From NCBI GenBank assembly GCA_041661365.1, contig JBAZUN010000049.1:1-21105 (forward strand): a DNA stretch of 21,105 bases, written 5' to 3'. How positions within the stretch are numbered: position 1 is the stretch's first letter; every line of letters starts with the position of its first letter. The stretch is from CAITNQ01 sp041661365 (GTDB lineage: Bacteria; Latescibacterota; UBA2968; UBA8231). Below the pieces are notes generated by a model that was given only the letters and a program-made list of their open reading frames with translations, had not been told where the DNA came from and did not search any database. Positions 15,471 through 21,105 of this stretch are shown here, piece after piece. A program made the position numbers and the translations under genes.

Positions 15471-16352
15471 ATGCGGCGCTGGTGCCTGTCCCTGATGGCC
15501 GGCTTGGTCCTGTCCGGCCCGCTGCTGGCCGGGCAGAATCTGGAGGAGCTGCTGGCCGGGACCGACGCGGCCGGCCGGACCATCGAGGGCCGCCTCGACT
15601 GGAGCGACCGCACCCTGGTGGTCTACGGCGAGGGGGTGGTCTCGGACGAGGTCTACAACCGTGGGTTGCGGCGGCTCCTGGGGCAGCGCGCGGCGAAGGT
15701 CGTGGCCTATCGCAACCTGCTCGAGCTGGTCGGTCAGGTGCGGGTGGACGGCGAGACCAACGTCAGCCTCGCCATGGTCGCCTCTGATTCGGTGCGTATC
15801 CGGGTCAGTGGCCTGGTACGCGGGGCCGAGGTGGTCCCCGGCAGCCAGCAGGAGCAGGACGGGGTATACCGGGTAGCGCTCCGGCTGCGCCTCACCGAGG
15901 AGTTCGCCCGGGCCCTGCTCCCTCCGACAAGAGTCCCCGAGGCCACTCAGACCCGGTTCGTGCCGCCCAAGCCGTTCACCGGTCTGGTCATCGATGCCCG
16001 GGGGCTGGACCTGCAGCCGGGACTGTCTCCCCGGATCCTCGGCCCCGAGGGGCGGGAGATCTACTCCGGGGCGTTCGTCGATCCGGCCTATGCCGCCACC
16101 ATCGGCGTGGTGGGGTACCAACGGGACTGGGAGCAGGCCGAGAAAAGCGACCGGCTGGGGAGCGAGGAGCGCCGGCCGTTGACGATCAAGGCGGCCGGGG
16201 TGGCCGGCCGGTACCGCACCGACGCCGTGGTCAGCGAGGAGGATCGCGTCCGCATCGCCATGGCCGACGCGGCCGGCGGCTTCCTGCGCCAGTGCCGGGT
16301 GGTCTTCGTCCTCGGACCCCAGAGCGAGTCGACTGTGCCGGCATCCCGATGA
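15471..16352 (+). CDS. Secreted LPP20/FlgT-like protein of unknown function
   Basis: This 293-residue protein starts at ATG 15471 with AGGAGG 7 nt upstream. Residues 1-20 are a signal peptide (MRRWCLSLMAGLVLSGPLLA, cleaved before GQN) with no lipobox cysteine. Residues 50-150 follow the LPP20/FlgT-N pattern: YGEGVVSD, a helix RAAKVVAYRNLLELV, then RVDGETNV, RIRVSGLVRGAEVV and YRVALRLRL. A second domain (169-285) contains FTGLVIDARGLDLQPGLSPR, YSGAFVDP and a C-terminal CRVVFVLGP. Such two-part proteins occur beside flagellar or envelope genes in deltaproteobacteria-like genomes. Their function is mostly unproven, with a periplasmic or outer-membrane-associated location expected. Here no flagellar genes are nearby. 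It lies between rnpB and pyrF and is followed by pyrF after 10 nt, so the two are probably co-transcribed. Confidence 0.8.
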   Translation: MRRWCLSLMAGLVLSGPLLAGQNLEELLAGTDAAGRTIEGRLDWSDRTLVVYGEGVVSDEVYNRGLRRLLGQRAAKVVAYRNLLELVGQVRVDGETNVSLAMVASDSVRIRVSGLVRGAEVVPGSQQEQDGVYRVALRLRLTEEFARALLPPTRVPEATQTRFVPPKPFTGLVIDARGLDLQPGLSPRILGPEGREIYSGAFVDPAYAATIGVVGYQRDWEQAEKSDRLGSEERRPLTIKAAGVAGRYRTDAVVSEEDRVRIAMADAAGGFLRQCRVVFVLGPQSESTVPASR

Positions 16353-16362
16353 GGAGGGGACC

Positions 16363-17172
16363 GTGACCTTCCGCGAGAAGCTGAACCAGGCCATCCGCCG
16401 CAACGACTCGCTGCTGTGCGTCGGGCTGGATCCCGACCCGGCCAAGGTTCCGGCCGCGCTGGCCGGTCAGCCCGACCCGGTGCTGGCCTTCAACCGGGAG
16501 ATCATCGCCGCCACCGCTGACCTGGTCTGCGCGTACAAGCCGAACTTCGCCTTCTTCGGCGCCCTGGGAGAGCGGGGCTGGACGACCCTCAAGCAGACCC
16601 TGGAGGCGGTGCCGCCGGGGGTGCCGGTGATCCTCGACGCCAAGGTCGGCGACATCGGCAACACGGCCGAGCAGTACGCCCGCATGTTCCTCGACCTGCT
16701 TGGAGCCGACGCCCTCACGGTGAACCCGTACATGGGCCGGGACGCGGTCCTCCCCTTCCTCGCGCGGCAGGACCGGGGGGTCTTCCTCCTCTGCCTCACC
16801 TCCAACCCCGGCGCCGACGACTTCGAGAAGGAGTCCCTGACCGACGGGCCATTATACGAGCGCGTGGCGCGCAAGGCCGCGGAATGGGGCAAGGCCGGGA
16901 ACTGCGGGCTGGTCGTCGGGGCCACCCAGGCCGAGGCGATCGGGCGGTTGCGGCGCCTGGCCCCGGACCTTCCCTTTCTGGTGCCCGGGGTCGGGGCCCA
17001 GGGTGGCGACCTGCGAGCCGCGGTCGAGGGCGGTCGGGACCGGGATGGCCGCGGGGTGATCGTCAACGCTTCCCGCGGAATCATCTACGCCTCGACCGGG
17101 GCCGACTTCGCCCAGGCGGCCCGTTGCGCGGCGCAGGAACTCCGCCAGGAGATCAACCGCTACCGGGGGTAA
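16363..17172 (+). CDS. pyrF: Orotidine 5'-phosphate decarboxylase, type 2
   Basis: This 269-residue enzyme converts orotidine monophosphate to UMP, the last step of de novo pyrimidine synthesis. The start is GTG 16363, with GAGGAGGGGA just upstream. The N-terminal block LLCVGLDPDP, AYKPNFAFF (Lys59) and the catalytic DAKVGDIGN (Asp92, Lys94, Asp97) are intact. TVNPYMGRDAV, LCLTSNPGADDF, VVGATQ and the phosphate-binding IVNASRGI also fit. The length and wording match the longer Mycobacterium/Myxococcus (subfamily 2) type rather than the short E. coli type. It is cytoplasmic. It lies 10 nt downstream of the LPP20-like gene and is the last gene of this plus-strand run. A GC-rich hairpin CGGCC-ggacc-GGCCG (17183-17197) follows, with only a partial U-rich tail. 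Confidence 0.95.
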   Translation: MTFREKLNQAIRRNDSLLCVGLDPDPAKVPAALAGQPDPVLAFNREIIAATADLVCAYKPNFAFFGALGERGWTTLKQTLEAVPPGVPVILDAKVGDIGNTAEQYARMFLDLLGADALTVNPYMGRDAVLPFLARQDRGVFLLCLTSNPGADDFEKESLTDGPLYERVARKAAEWGKAGNCGLVVGATQAEAIGRLRRLAPDLPFLVPGVGAQGGDLRAAVEGGRDRDGRGVIVNASRGIIYASTGADFAQAARCAAQELRQEINRYRG

Positions 17173-17229
17173 TGCATTGCCGCGGCCGGACCGGCCGTCT
17201 ATCTTCTGCGGCGCGAACAGTATGACCTG

Positions 17230-17235
17230 TATTAT
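17230..17235 (+). promoter_or_regulatory. -10 element of the tRNA-Pro gene
   Basis: TATTAT is a 5/6 match to TATAAT and lies 7 nt before the mature tRNA 5' end, in a short AT-rich island within GC-rich DNA. No good -35 is seen at the usual spacing. Confidence 0.4.
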
Positions 17236-17242
17236 TCGATTT

Positions 17243-17320
17243 CGGGGTGTAGCGCAGCCCGGTTAGCGCACCTGCTTTGGGAGCAGGTGGTCGTCGGTTC
17301 GAATCCGACCACCCCGACCA
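17243..17320 (+). tRNA. tRNA-Pro (anticodon UGG)
   Basis: The cloverleaf can be read directly. The acceptor stem is CGGGGTG/CACCCCG with discriminator A and an encoded CCA. The D arm is GCGCAGCCCGGTTAGCGC. The anticodon stem CCTGC/GCAGG has the loop TTTGGGA giving anticodon TGG. The T arm is GTCGG-TTCGAAT-CCGAC. The 78-nt length includes the CCA. It is followed by a terminator, then by an accessory region of lower GC, so it may be an integration site. Confidence 0.97.
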
Positions 17321-17328
17321 ATAAAACC

Positions 17329-17366
17329 AAGGGGTTACGACGAACCAGTCGTAGCCCTTTCTCTTG
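17329..17366 (+). terminator. Rho-independent terminator after tRNA-Pro
   Basis: AAGGGGTTACGAC-gaacca-GTCGTAGCCCTT forms a stem of 6 bp (TACGAC/GTCGTA) and 5 bp (AAGGG/CCCTT) with a small internal mismatch. TTTCTCTT follows. It lies 8 nt past the encoded CCA and ends the tRNA transcript. Confidence 0.75.
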
Positions 17367-17418
17367 TCTGTGGCACCACTGTGGCAGGAGGCCGTCGTCT
17401 GCCCCTGCCCAAACCGTT

Positions 17419-17447
17419 TTGACCCCGCGCGCCAGCGGCGGTACAAT
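17419..17447 (+). promoter_or_regulatory. Sigma-70-type promoter of the restriction endonuclease pseudogene
   Basis: TTGACC (17419-17424), exactly 17 nt of spacer, and TACAAT (17442-17447) match 5/6 at both boxes. The ATG of the pseudogene is at 17499, giving a leader of about 45 nt. Between them is a perfect 12-bp palindrome CCCTTCGAAGGG (17475-17486), whose right half is the likely Shine-Dalgarno. Confidence 0.6.
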
Positions 17448-17474
17448 TGGCCCATAGTAGCCCTGCCCAAGTAT

Positions 17475-17486
17475 CCCTTCGAAGGG
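17475..17486. promoter_or_regulatory. Perfect 12-bp palindrome in the nuclease leader
   Basis: CCCTTCGAAGGG lies downstream of the promoter and 12 nt before the start codon. It could be an operator, or an RNA hairpin hiding the GAAGGG ribosome-binding sequence. The TTCGAA core also occurs in the promoter spacer of the methyltransferase gene (20963-20968). Confidence 0.3.
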
Positions 17487-17498
17487 TCAACACGGACT

Positions 17499-18409
17499 AT
17501 GCCTCTACAATCTTCATCACCAGACCTGCCAACTGCCTCATTCCTCATCCTGCGAGCCACCTTCTTCACTGAACAAGCTGCACCGCGCGTCTTCGAGTTG
17601 CGCGACAAACGCAACACCCAGGACGATCCCTTTGACGAGCATATCCAGCGACTGCTTTCGGACCAGCTCACACCCGGCACTTCCTGCGCATAATCTCCGG
17701 GACCGCTCATCACTCCCGACTTGGTAGCCCTGCGCCCCGAGGCCTGCAGCCGGGCCTCGCGGGGTGCGCTCTCCGATGCCCTTGGGACCATTGTCGGAAT
17801 CGAGGTCAAGAAACTAGAACGAACCAGTAGTGGCTCTGTGGCCCGCGCTTCCGGGTGGACTACAACACAACCCCACCCTGCGGCACGGTGCGGGTCTACA
17901 CGCCGGACAACCGCCCCCTGGACATCCGTGGCTTCTATCTTTTCGTCTGCCAGGAACCTGTGCCTGACCGACAAGGCCACTACCGTCTGTCGGCCCTGGC
18001 GCTGTGCGACGGAAATCTACTGAACGCCGATTTTGAGTATTACCTGTCTATCGTCGGCAGCCGCAAGAAAAAGCTTGGTGTCGGCAGCTACGCCGATGGT
18101 GCAGACCGTAGCCGGCCCATGCTCATCTTCGCCAACCCCCTTGGCATCTCCGAACTCGACCGCCACATCACCCTTGTCCATTCCCGCGACGACCTCGATG
18201 CGGCCTTTCCACAACTCCGCAAGGTGGGCAACATCACCCGCTCGCTCCAGGGCCAAAACCCCCGAGCTTTCCACTGCTACCGCTTGCACCGCGACACCCC
18301 CAAGGACTCCGCCTTTTTCAGCCTGCTCAACCCCTTCCCCACGCCGTTCCGAACCGAAAAGACCCAGGCTAGGGGCCGGTTCAGAATTGACATCAGTCCT
18401 ACCGACTAG
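17499..18409 (+). pseudogene. Type II restriction endonuclease, inactivated by a nonsense codon and a frameshift
   Basis: Read through its lesions this is a protein of about 303 residues starting at ATG 17499 (MPLQSSSPDLPTASFLILRA). An in-frame TAA at 17691-17693 interrupts it after TPGTSCA; the same frame then resumes as SPGPLITPDLVALRPEA. It carries a PD-(D/E)xK nuclease core: PD in ITPD, then GIEVKKLER with Glu and Lys about 30 residues later. At about 17855 the frame breaks: SVARASG is in one frame and DYNTTPPCGTVRVYTPDNRP in another. One base is missing (GGGTGGAC where GGGnTGGAC would restore Gly-x-Asp). The rest is open to the TAG at 18407-18409. The last 11 bp overlap the end of the convergent methyltransferase gene, the usual layout of a restriction-modification pair. 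The recognition site is unknown. The nuclease identity rests on motif and context, not on a named family. Confidence 0.7.
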
Positions 18410-20906
18410 CAAGCAGAAGATCAAGGCTCGTCTGCTCGGGAGCGGCCACCGCACTGACGCCTTGATAGTGCTGGCTCATATGGTAAAGGCGATCAATCGC
18501 CGCCTCTATTGCGTCATCAAGTGAACCGAAATAATCAGCCGCTACGCCGACCGACTCTCGCCGCGAGAGGCGCTTCACGATCTGCGCCATGAGCACTACG
18601 CGCACATCGTTGCGGCTTAACTGCCGCCCGACCTTCTTCAGCCGTTCCACCTGGTCGCTGGCCTCGTGAATCGCATCCTCAATGAGCCGTTCACTGTCCG
18701 AGACCTGTCCAGAACTCGTCTCTCGTTTGCGGCAGACAATGATGATGTCCAGGTCAATGGGTTCCTTGGCTTGACTCTTTGGCATGGCTACAGACATCTC
18801 TGCCTTGATGGGGTGGGTGGCAACAATGGTAAAGCCGGCTTGGGTGATGGCCTCCAGGATGCACCACCACCCCGCGGTGCGGGAGTGATGGTAAGAGAAG
18901 ATGAGAAGCCCGTCCGGCCGCAGCACCCGCTGACATTCCCTCCACACGCCTCCCAGACGTTGGGCAAAAAGATCTGGGTCGCTCTGCTGCACCTCGGCCT
19001 GGGCGCGAGTGCTCGCCGCCGCGTGGTGGCCGTTCTTGCCGAGCACATGGCCCTGCCAGGCGTAGAAGAAATCGGCCAGTTGCGAGTAGTGGACATTATC
19101 GAAAAACGGCGGATCGGTAACTACCGCGTCCACACTCGCGGAAGCCAGGTCGGTCGCAGCTGAATCCCCGCAGGACAGGTAGAGCTGCCTCCCTTCCTGG
19201 AATTCCGCGAACGAGTCCGCGATGTCGTGCCCAAGAGGAGAGGAAAGGCCATACACCTTTTCACCCATCTTTTTGCCGTTGCTGCTCACTACCCGAATCT
19301 CGAAGGGTCTTTCAGAATAGTCCAGGGCCTGAAGCAGGCGCCGCTCGAAAAGGGTCGAGAACGCGCCAGAACTCTTTGGCGTCCCCCAGAGATTGGCCTC
19401 CAGGGGCTGCCGTTCGGGTTTCAGGATGTGATGGGAGAACATATGCCGAACGGCTCCAGTACCTTCCCCCTTGAAGGAGGCGAACATGTTGTTGAATTCT
19501 AGGGTGCCGGAGAACAGGCAGGTGAAGAGTTCTCGCAAGCGCTCATCCGGGATTCGTTGTATCCGCTCCGCCAGGATGCTCAGGCACAGCAGTTGCCGGT
19601 CGTTGAACATCTGGTGCCAGTGGGTGTAGCAGTAGTTGAGGGCCTGGTCAGTGTTGTAACCGGGTTCAATGCGAACTACCGGGTAAGCCCGTTTCCGCTC
19701 TCCTAGGGTTCTAGATGCCCGCTGGTAGAGTTCCCGGTCATACTCATCGGCCGGTAAATACTCCTTCGAACCGTCTTCATGCAGCACCATCTTGGCGTAG
19801 AGGCGATGCTCAGGCGGTTTCGTGCTCGCCTGAACTGCCTTTGTGATCTGGAACTCATGCGTACAGTGGGGACAAGTCGCTTTCGCACCATGCGCTGGCC
19901 CCGCCTGGGGATTGAACACCTTGTCGCAAGCAGAACAGGTAGCGCGCTCGCAGTCATGCCGGATCCGCTGTATGGCTCCGCATAGAGGACAGACCGCGCG
20001 TGCTTCGGGCTTGCGTCCGGGGTAAGCGTTTCGAGAAAAGACATAGGAAGAGAACAGGTCCACAGCAGAGGCGCACTTCGGACAGGTGATTACCTTGACC
20101 CAGAAGTAGTAGAGTACCGGAACCTCACCTCCCTCTGGAAGTCGGGCTCGGTAGTAATCCAAGATGATGGGCGCCACTTCTCTCTCAAGCGCGTGAAAGG
20201 TCTCCACTACCTGCCGGCGAGGATGAACCGCCAAGGCGTTGCGGACGATGAAATGGGAGACCGGATTGATGTCGCGACCGATGGCTCTAGCACCTAGCTT
20301 GAGGGCTTCCCCCGCGGTCGTTCCACTACCCATGAAGGGGTCGTAGATCACCGCGCCAGCAAGCCGAGAGGGCTGATAGAACATCTCCAGGATGTCCGAT
20401 CCTTTTGGCGCGAACGCGCCGAGTATAATGGCCCGGAACACCGAGCCCAGCCGCTGTGCCCACCATTTATGAATGTGGTAGATCGGTCGGTTGATTTCCT
20501 TGCGCCAGCTCTCCAATTCCGCAATGTCGCTCAGGTGCTCAAAGGGGAACCCCGGATCTTCGATGGCTCTCGTTCCGGCGAAGGAGAGCACGGTTCGTCC
20601 GTAGGGAACACCCGGCTCAGCGCAGCTCTCAACCAAGGCGGCCCGGATGCTCTGAACCGCGCGGTTGGGCGAGGCCGCGATCGCCTTCTGCCAGTCCTCG
20701 GGTACCCGTCCGGCAAGCAACAGCAGTTCGTCGGCTTCCGCTCCCAGCGCCCCTGCCAGGGCGCGGATTAGCACTTCGGACGGTGGGATTATCCCTCGTT
20801 CGACTCGGGAAAGGTAGGAGGGGTTGACGCAAACGTGTTCGGCCACCTTGCGTAGAGAGAGGTTGGCTTTCTCTCGGCGGTGCCGGATGTAGGGGCCGAG
20901 TTCCAT
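18399..20906 (-). CDS. DNA methyltransferase fused to an N-terminal XRE-type HTH, with internal zinc ribbons
   Basis: This 835-residue protein starts at ATG 20904-20906. Residues 1-65 are an XRE/Cro-type HTH (LSLRKVAEHVCVNPSYLSRV then ERG). Residues 120-165 carry EINRPIYHIHKWWAQRLGS, the opening typical of large DUF1156-like adenine methyltransferases. SAM-binding motif I is DPFMGSGTT (189-197), followed by the acidic RDINP. Cys pairs at 275/278, 306/309, 324/327 and 345/348 (plus Cys319) form two zinc ribbons inserted in the fold. The catalytic motif IV is TDPPFFDN (597-604), followed by HYSQLADFFYAW. Motif I comes long before motif IV, unlike beta-class enzymes. The role is methylation of N6-adenine (N4-cytosine cannot be excluded) to protect against the partner nuclease. 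The HTH may repress its own promoter, as in some type II methyltransferases and C proteins. All key motifs are intact although the nuclease is dead. Confidence 0.88.
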   Translation of the reverse strand: MELGPYIRHRREKANLSLRKVAEHVCVNPSYLSRVERGIIPPSEVLIRALAGALGAEADELLLLAGRVPEDWQKAIAASPNRAVQSIRAALVESCAEPGVPYGRTVLSFAGTRAIEDPGFPFEHLSDIAELESWRKEINRPIYHIHKWWAQRLGSVFRAIILGAFAPKGSDILEMFYQPSRLAGAVIYDPFMGSGTTAGEALKLGARAIGRDINPVSHFIVRNALAVHPRRQVVETFHALEREVAPIILDYYRARLPEGGEVPVLYYFWVKVITCPKCASAVDLFSSYVFSRNAYPGRKPEARAVCPLCGAIQRIRHDCERATCSACDKVFNPQAGPAHGAKATCPHCTHEFQITKAVQASTKPPEHRLYAKMVLHEDGSKEYLPADEYDRELYQRASRTLGERKRAYPVVRIEPGYNTDQALNYCYTHWHQMFNDRQLLCLSILAERIQRIPDERLRELFTCLFSGTLEFNNMFASFKGEGTGAVRHMFSHHILKPERQPLEANLWGTPKSSGAFSTLFERRLLQALDYSERPFEIRVVSSNGKKMGEKVYGLSSPLGHDIADSFAEFQEGRQLYLSCGDSAATDLASASVDAVVTDPPFFDNVHYSQLADFFYAWQGHVLGKNGHHAAASTRAQAEVQQSDPDLFAQRLGGVWRECQRVLRPDGLLIFSYHHSRTAGWWCILEAITQAGFTIVATHPIKAEMSVAMPKSQAKEPIDLDIIIVCRKRETSSGQVSDSERLIEDAIHEASDQVERLKKVGRQLSRNDVRVVLMAQIVKRLSRRESVGVAADYFGSLDDAIEAAIDRLYHMSQHYQGVSAVAAPEQTSLDLLLASR

Positions 20907-20957
20907 ATCGAGGCATCCAGGTTGTGGCTGCTTGTGCAGTTGCTCATACGTGCAGTA

Positions 20958-20986
20958 AGTATTTCGAATGTTGATGAATTTGTCAA
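20958..20986 (-). promoter_or_regulatory. Sigma-70 promoter of the methyltransferase gene with operator-like repeats
   Basis: On the minus strand TTGACA (complement of 20981-20986) is a perfect -35. It has a 17-nt spacer and AATACT (complement of 20958-20963) as a 4/6 -10 box, giving a leader of about 45 nt. The -35 lies in an inverted repeat TTGACAAATTCATCAA (20971-20986). Downstream, a direct repeat ACTGCAC (complements of 20950-20956 and 20934-20940, 16 bp apart) covers the start-site and leader region. Both are candidates for binding by the protein's own HTH. Confidence 0.6.
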
Positions 20987-21105
20987 CACTCTACTCGTGG
21001 GCAGCAGAAGGCGCACTCACCAAGGGGGCAGATCACCCTACCCCACAAGATCCGGGAGAGATTGGGGGTCTCCGAGGGTGACATGATCGAGATCGACATC
21101 AAGGA
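20968..21105 (+). pseudogene. SpoVT/AbrB-type DNA-binding (antitoxin-like) fragment, apparently frameshifted
   Basis: The last 80 nt read in one frame as GQITLPHKIRERLGVSEGDM followed by IEIDIK. This is the swapped-hairpin AbrB/MazE/VapB domain found in antitoxins and transition-state regulators. That frame has no ATG, GTG or TTG before an upstream TGA (20975-20977). A different frame opens at ATG 20968 (also ATG 20974) and reads MLMNLSTLYSWAAEGALTKG up to the G5 run at 21024-21028. Deleting one G there would give a normal LTKGQITLP. It is therefore either frameshifted or carries a sequencing error in the homopolymer. The gene runs out of the window, so a toxin partner cannot be seen. Its start region overlaps the divergent methyltransferase promoter. 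No good Shine-Dalgarno was seen. Confidence 0.5.

Noticed and set aside
15252..16445. A 397-codon minus-strand open frame
   Set aside because: Antisense to the LPP20-like gene and overlapping RNase P RNA; no motif or ribosome binding site.
17153..17980. A 275-codon minus-strand open frame containing WSGWSDSNRRPPAPKAGALT
   Set aside because: That phrase is the antisense translation of the tRNA-Pro gene, a well-known artefact. The rest is the reverse of the nuclease pseudogene and intergenic DNA.
17364..18409. Three separate small genes in place of the nuclease pseudogene
   Set aside because: Two pieces share one frame split by a single TAA and the third joins after a one-base shift. Together they restore one protein with a nuclease motif and a normal convergent layout.
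1..21105. CRISPR array
   Set aside because: No run of regularly spaced identical repeats was seen on either strand.
1..21105. Sigma-54 promoter (TGGCAC-N5-TTGC) for the hybrid regulator to act on
   Set aside because: Near matches upstream of the regulator, the small left gene and the exported protein lack the GG/GC pair at the required spacing; no target can be assigned.

Overview
The window is high-GC bacterial DNA from a chromosome scaffold, and it contains a 10-N assembly gap at 4792-4801. The organism is not a well-known species that I can name. It has a class A RNase P RNA, a DUF164-type zinc-ribbon protein, a Mycobacterium/Myxococcus-type (type 2) PyrF, a bacterial enhancer-binding protein for sigma-54, a GH78 rhamnosidase-family enzyme and an animal-like UDP-glucose dehydrogenase. 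Together these suggest a polysaccharide-using Gram-negative lineage, for example a deltaproteobacterial-like group or a candidate phylum of the Latescibacteria/Planctomycetes kind. That placement is inference only.

Layout. 1-235 (-): start of an unassigned small protein, cut by the window edge. 473-4378 (-): a 1301-residue regulator that fuses a MalT/LAL-like STAND ATPase, helical repeats, a concanavalin-like sandwich, a sigma-54 AAA+ domain and a Fis-type HTH. Its promoter is overlapped by a 19-bp palindrome. 4504-5008 (-): a small secreted or outer-membrane protein broken by the N gap. 5270-8047 (+): a divergent GH78-like enzyme. 8048-8211: a long imperfect palindrome (MITE-like) filling the gap between two convergent genes. 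8223-13802 (-): a tight operon read SDR oxidoreductase -> PAS/GAF histidine kinase -> UDP-glucose 6-dehydrogenase -> PHP phosphoesterase. 14033-14210 (+): an apparently structured RNA ending in a strong intrinsic terminator. 14311-17172 (+): core genes for the zinc-ribbon coiled-coil protein, RNase P RNA, an LPP20/FlgT-like secreted protein and pyrF. 17243-17320 (+): tRNA-Pro(UGG) with its terminator.

Right of the tRNA the base composition drops visibly and the content becomes accessory. A restriction endonuclease pseudogene (nonsense codon plus frameshift, yet with its PD...EVK motif still readable) is convergent with an intact 835-residue HTH-zinc-ribbon-methyltransferase fusion. Beyond the methyltransferase is a SpoVT/AbrB-type antitoxin-like fragment that also looks frameshifted. 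This reads as a decayed type II restriction-modification island next to a tRNA, in which the methyltransferase has outlived its nuclease.

The genes most likely to work together are the SDR-kinase-Ugd-PHP operon with the facing GH78 gene (sugar-nucleotide and polysaccharide metabolism with a built-in sensor kinase), and the restriction-modification pair. The most unusual items are the double-ATPase regulator, the HTH-fused methyltransferase beside its dead nuclease, the candidate structured RNA upstream of the zinc-ribbon gene, and the palindromic element.
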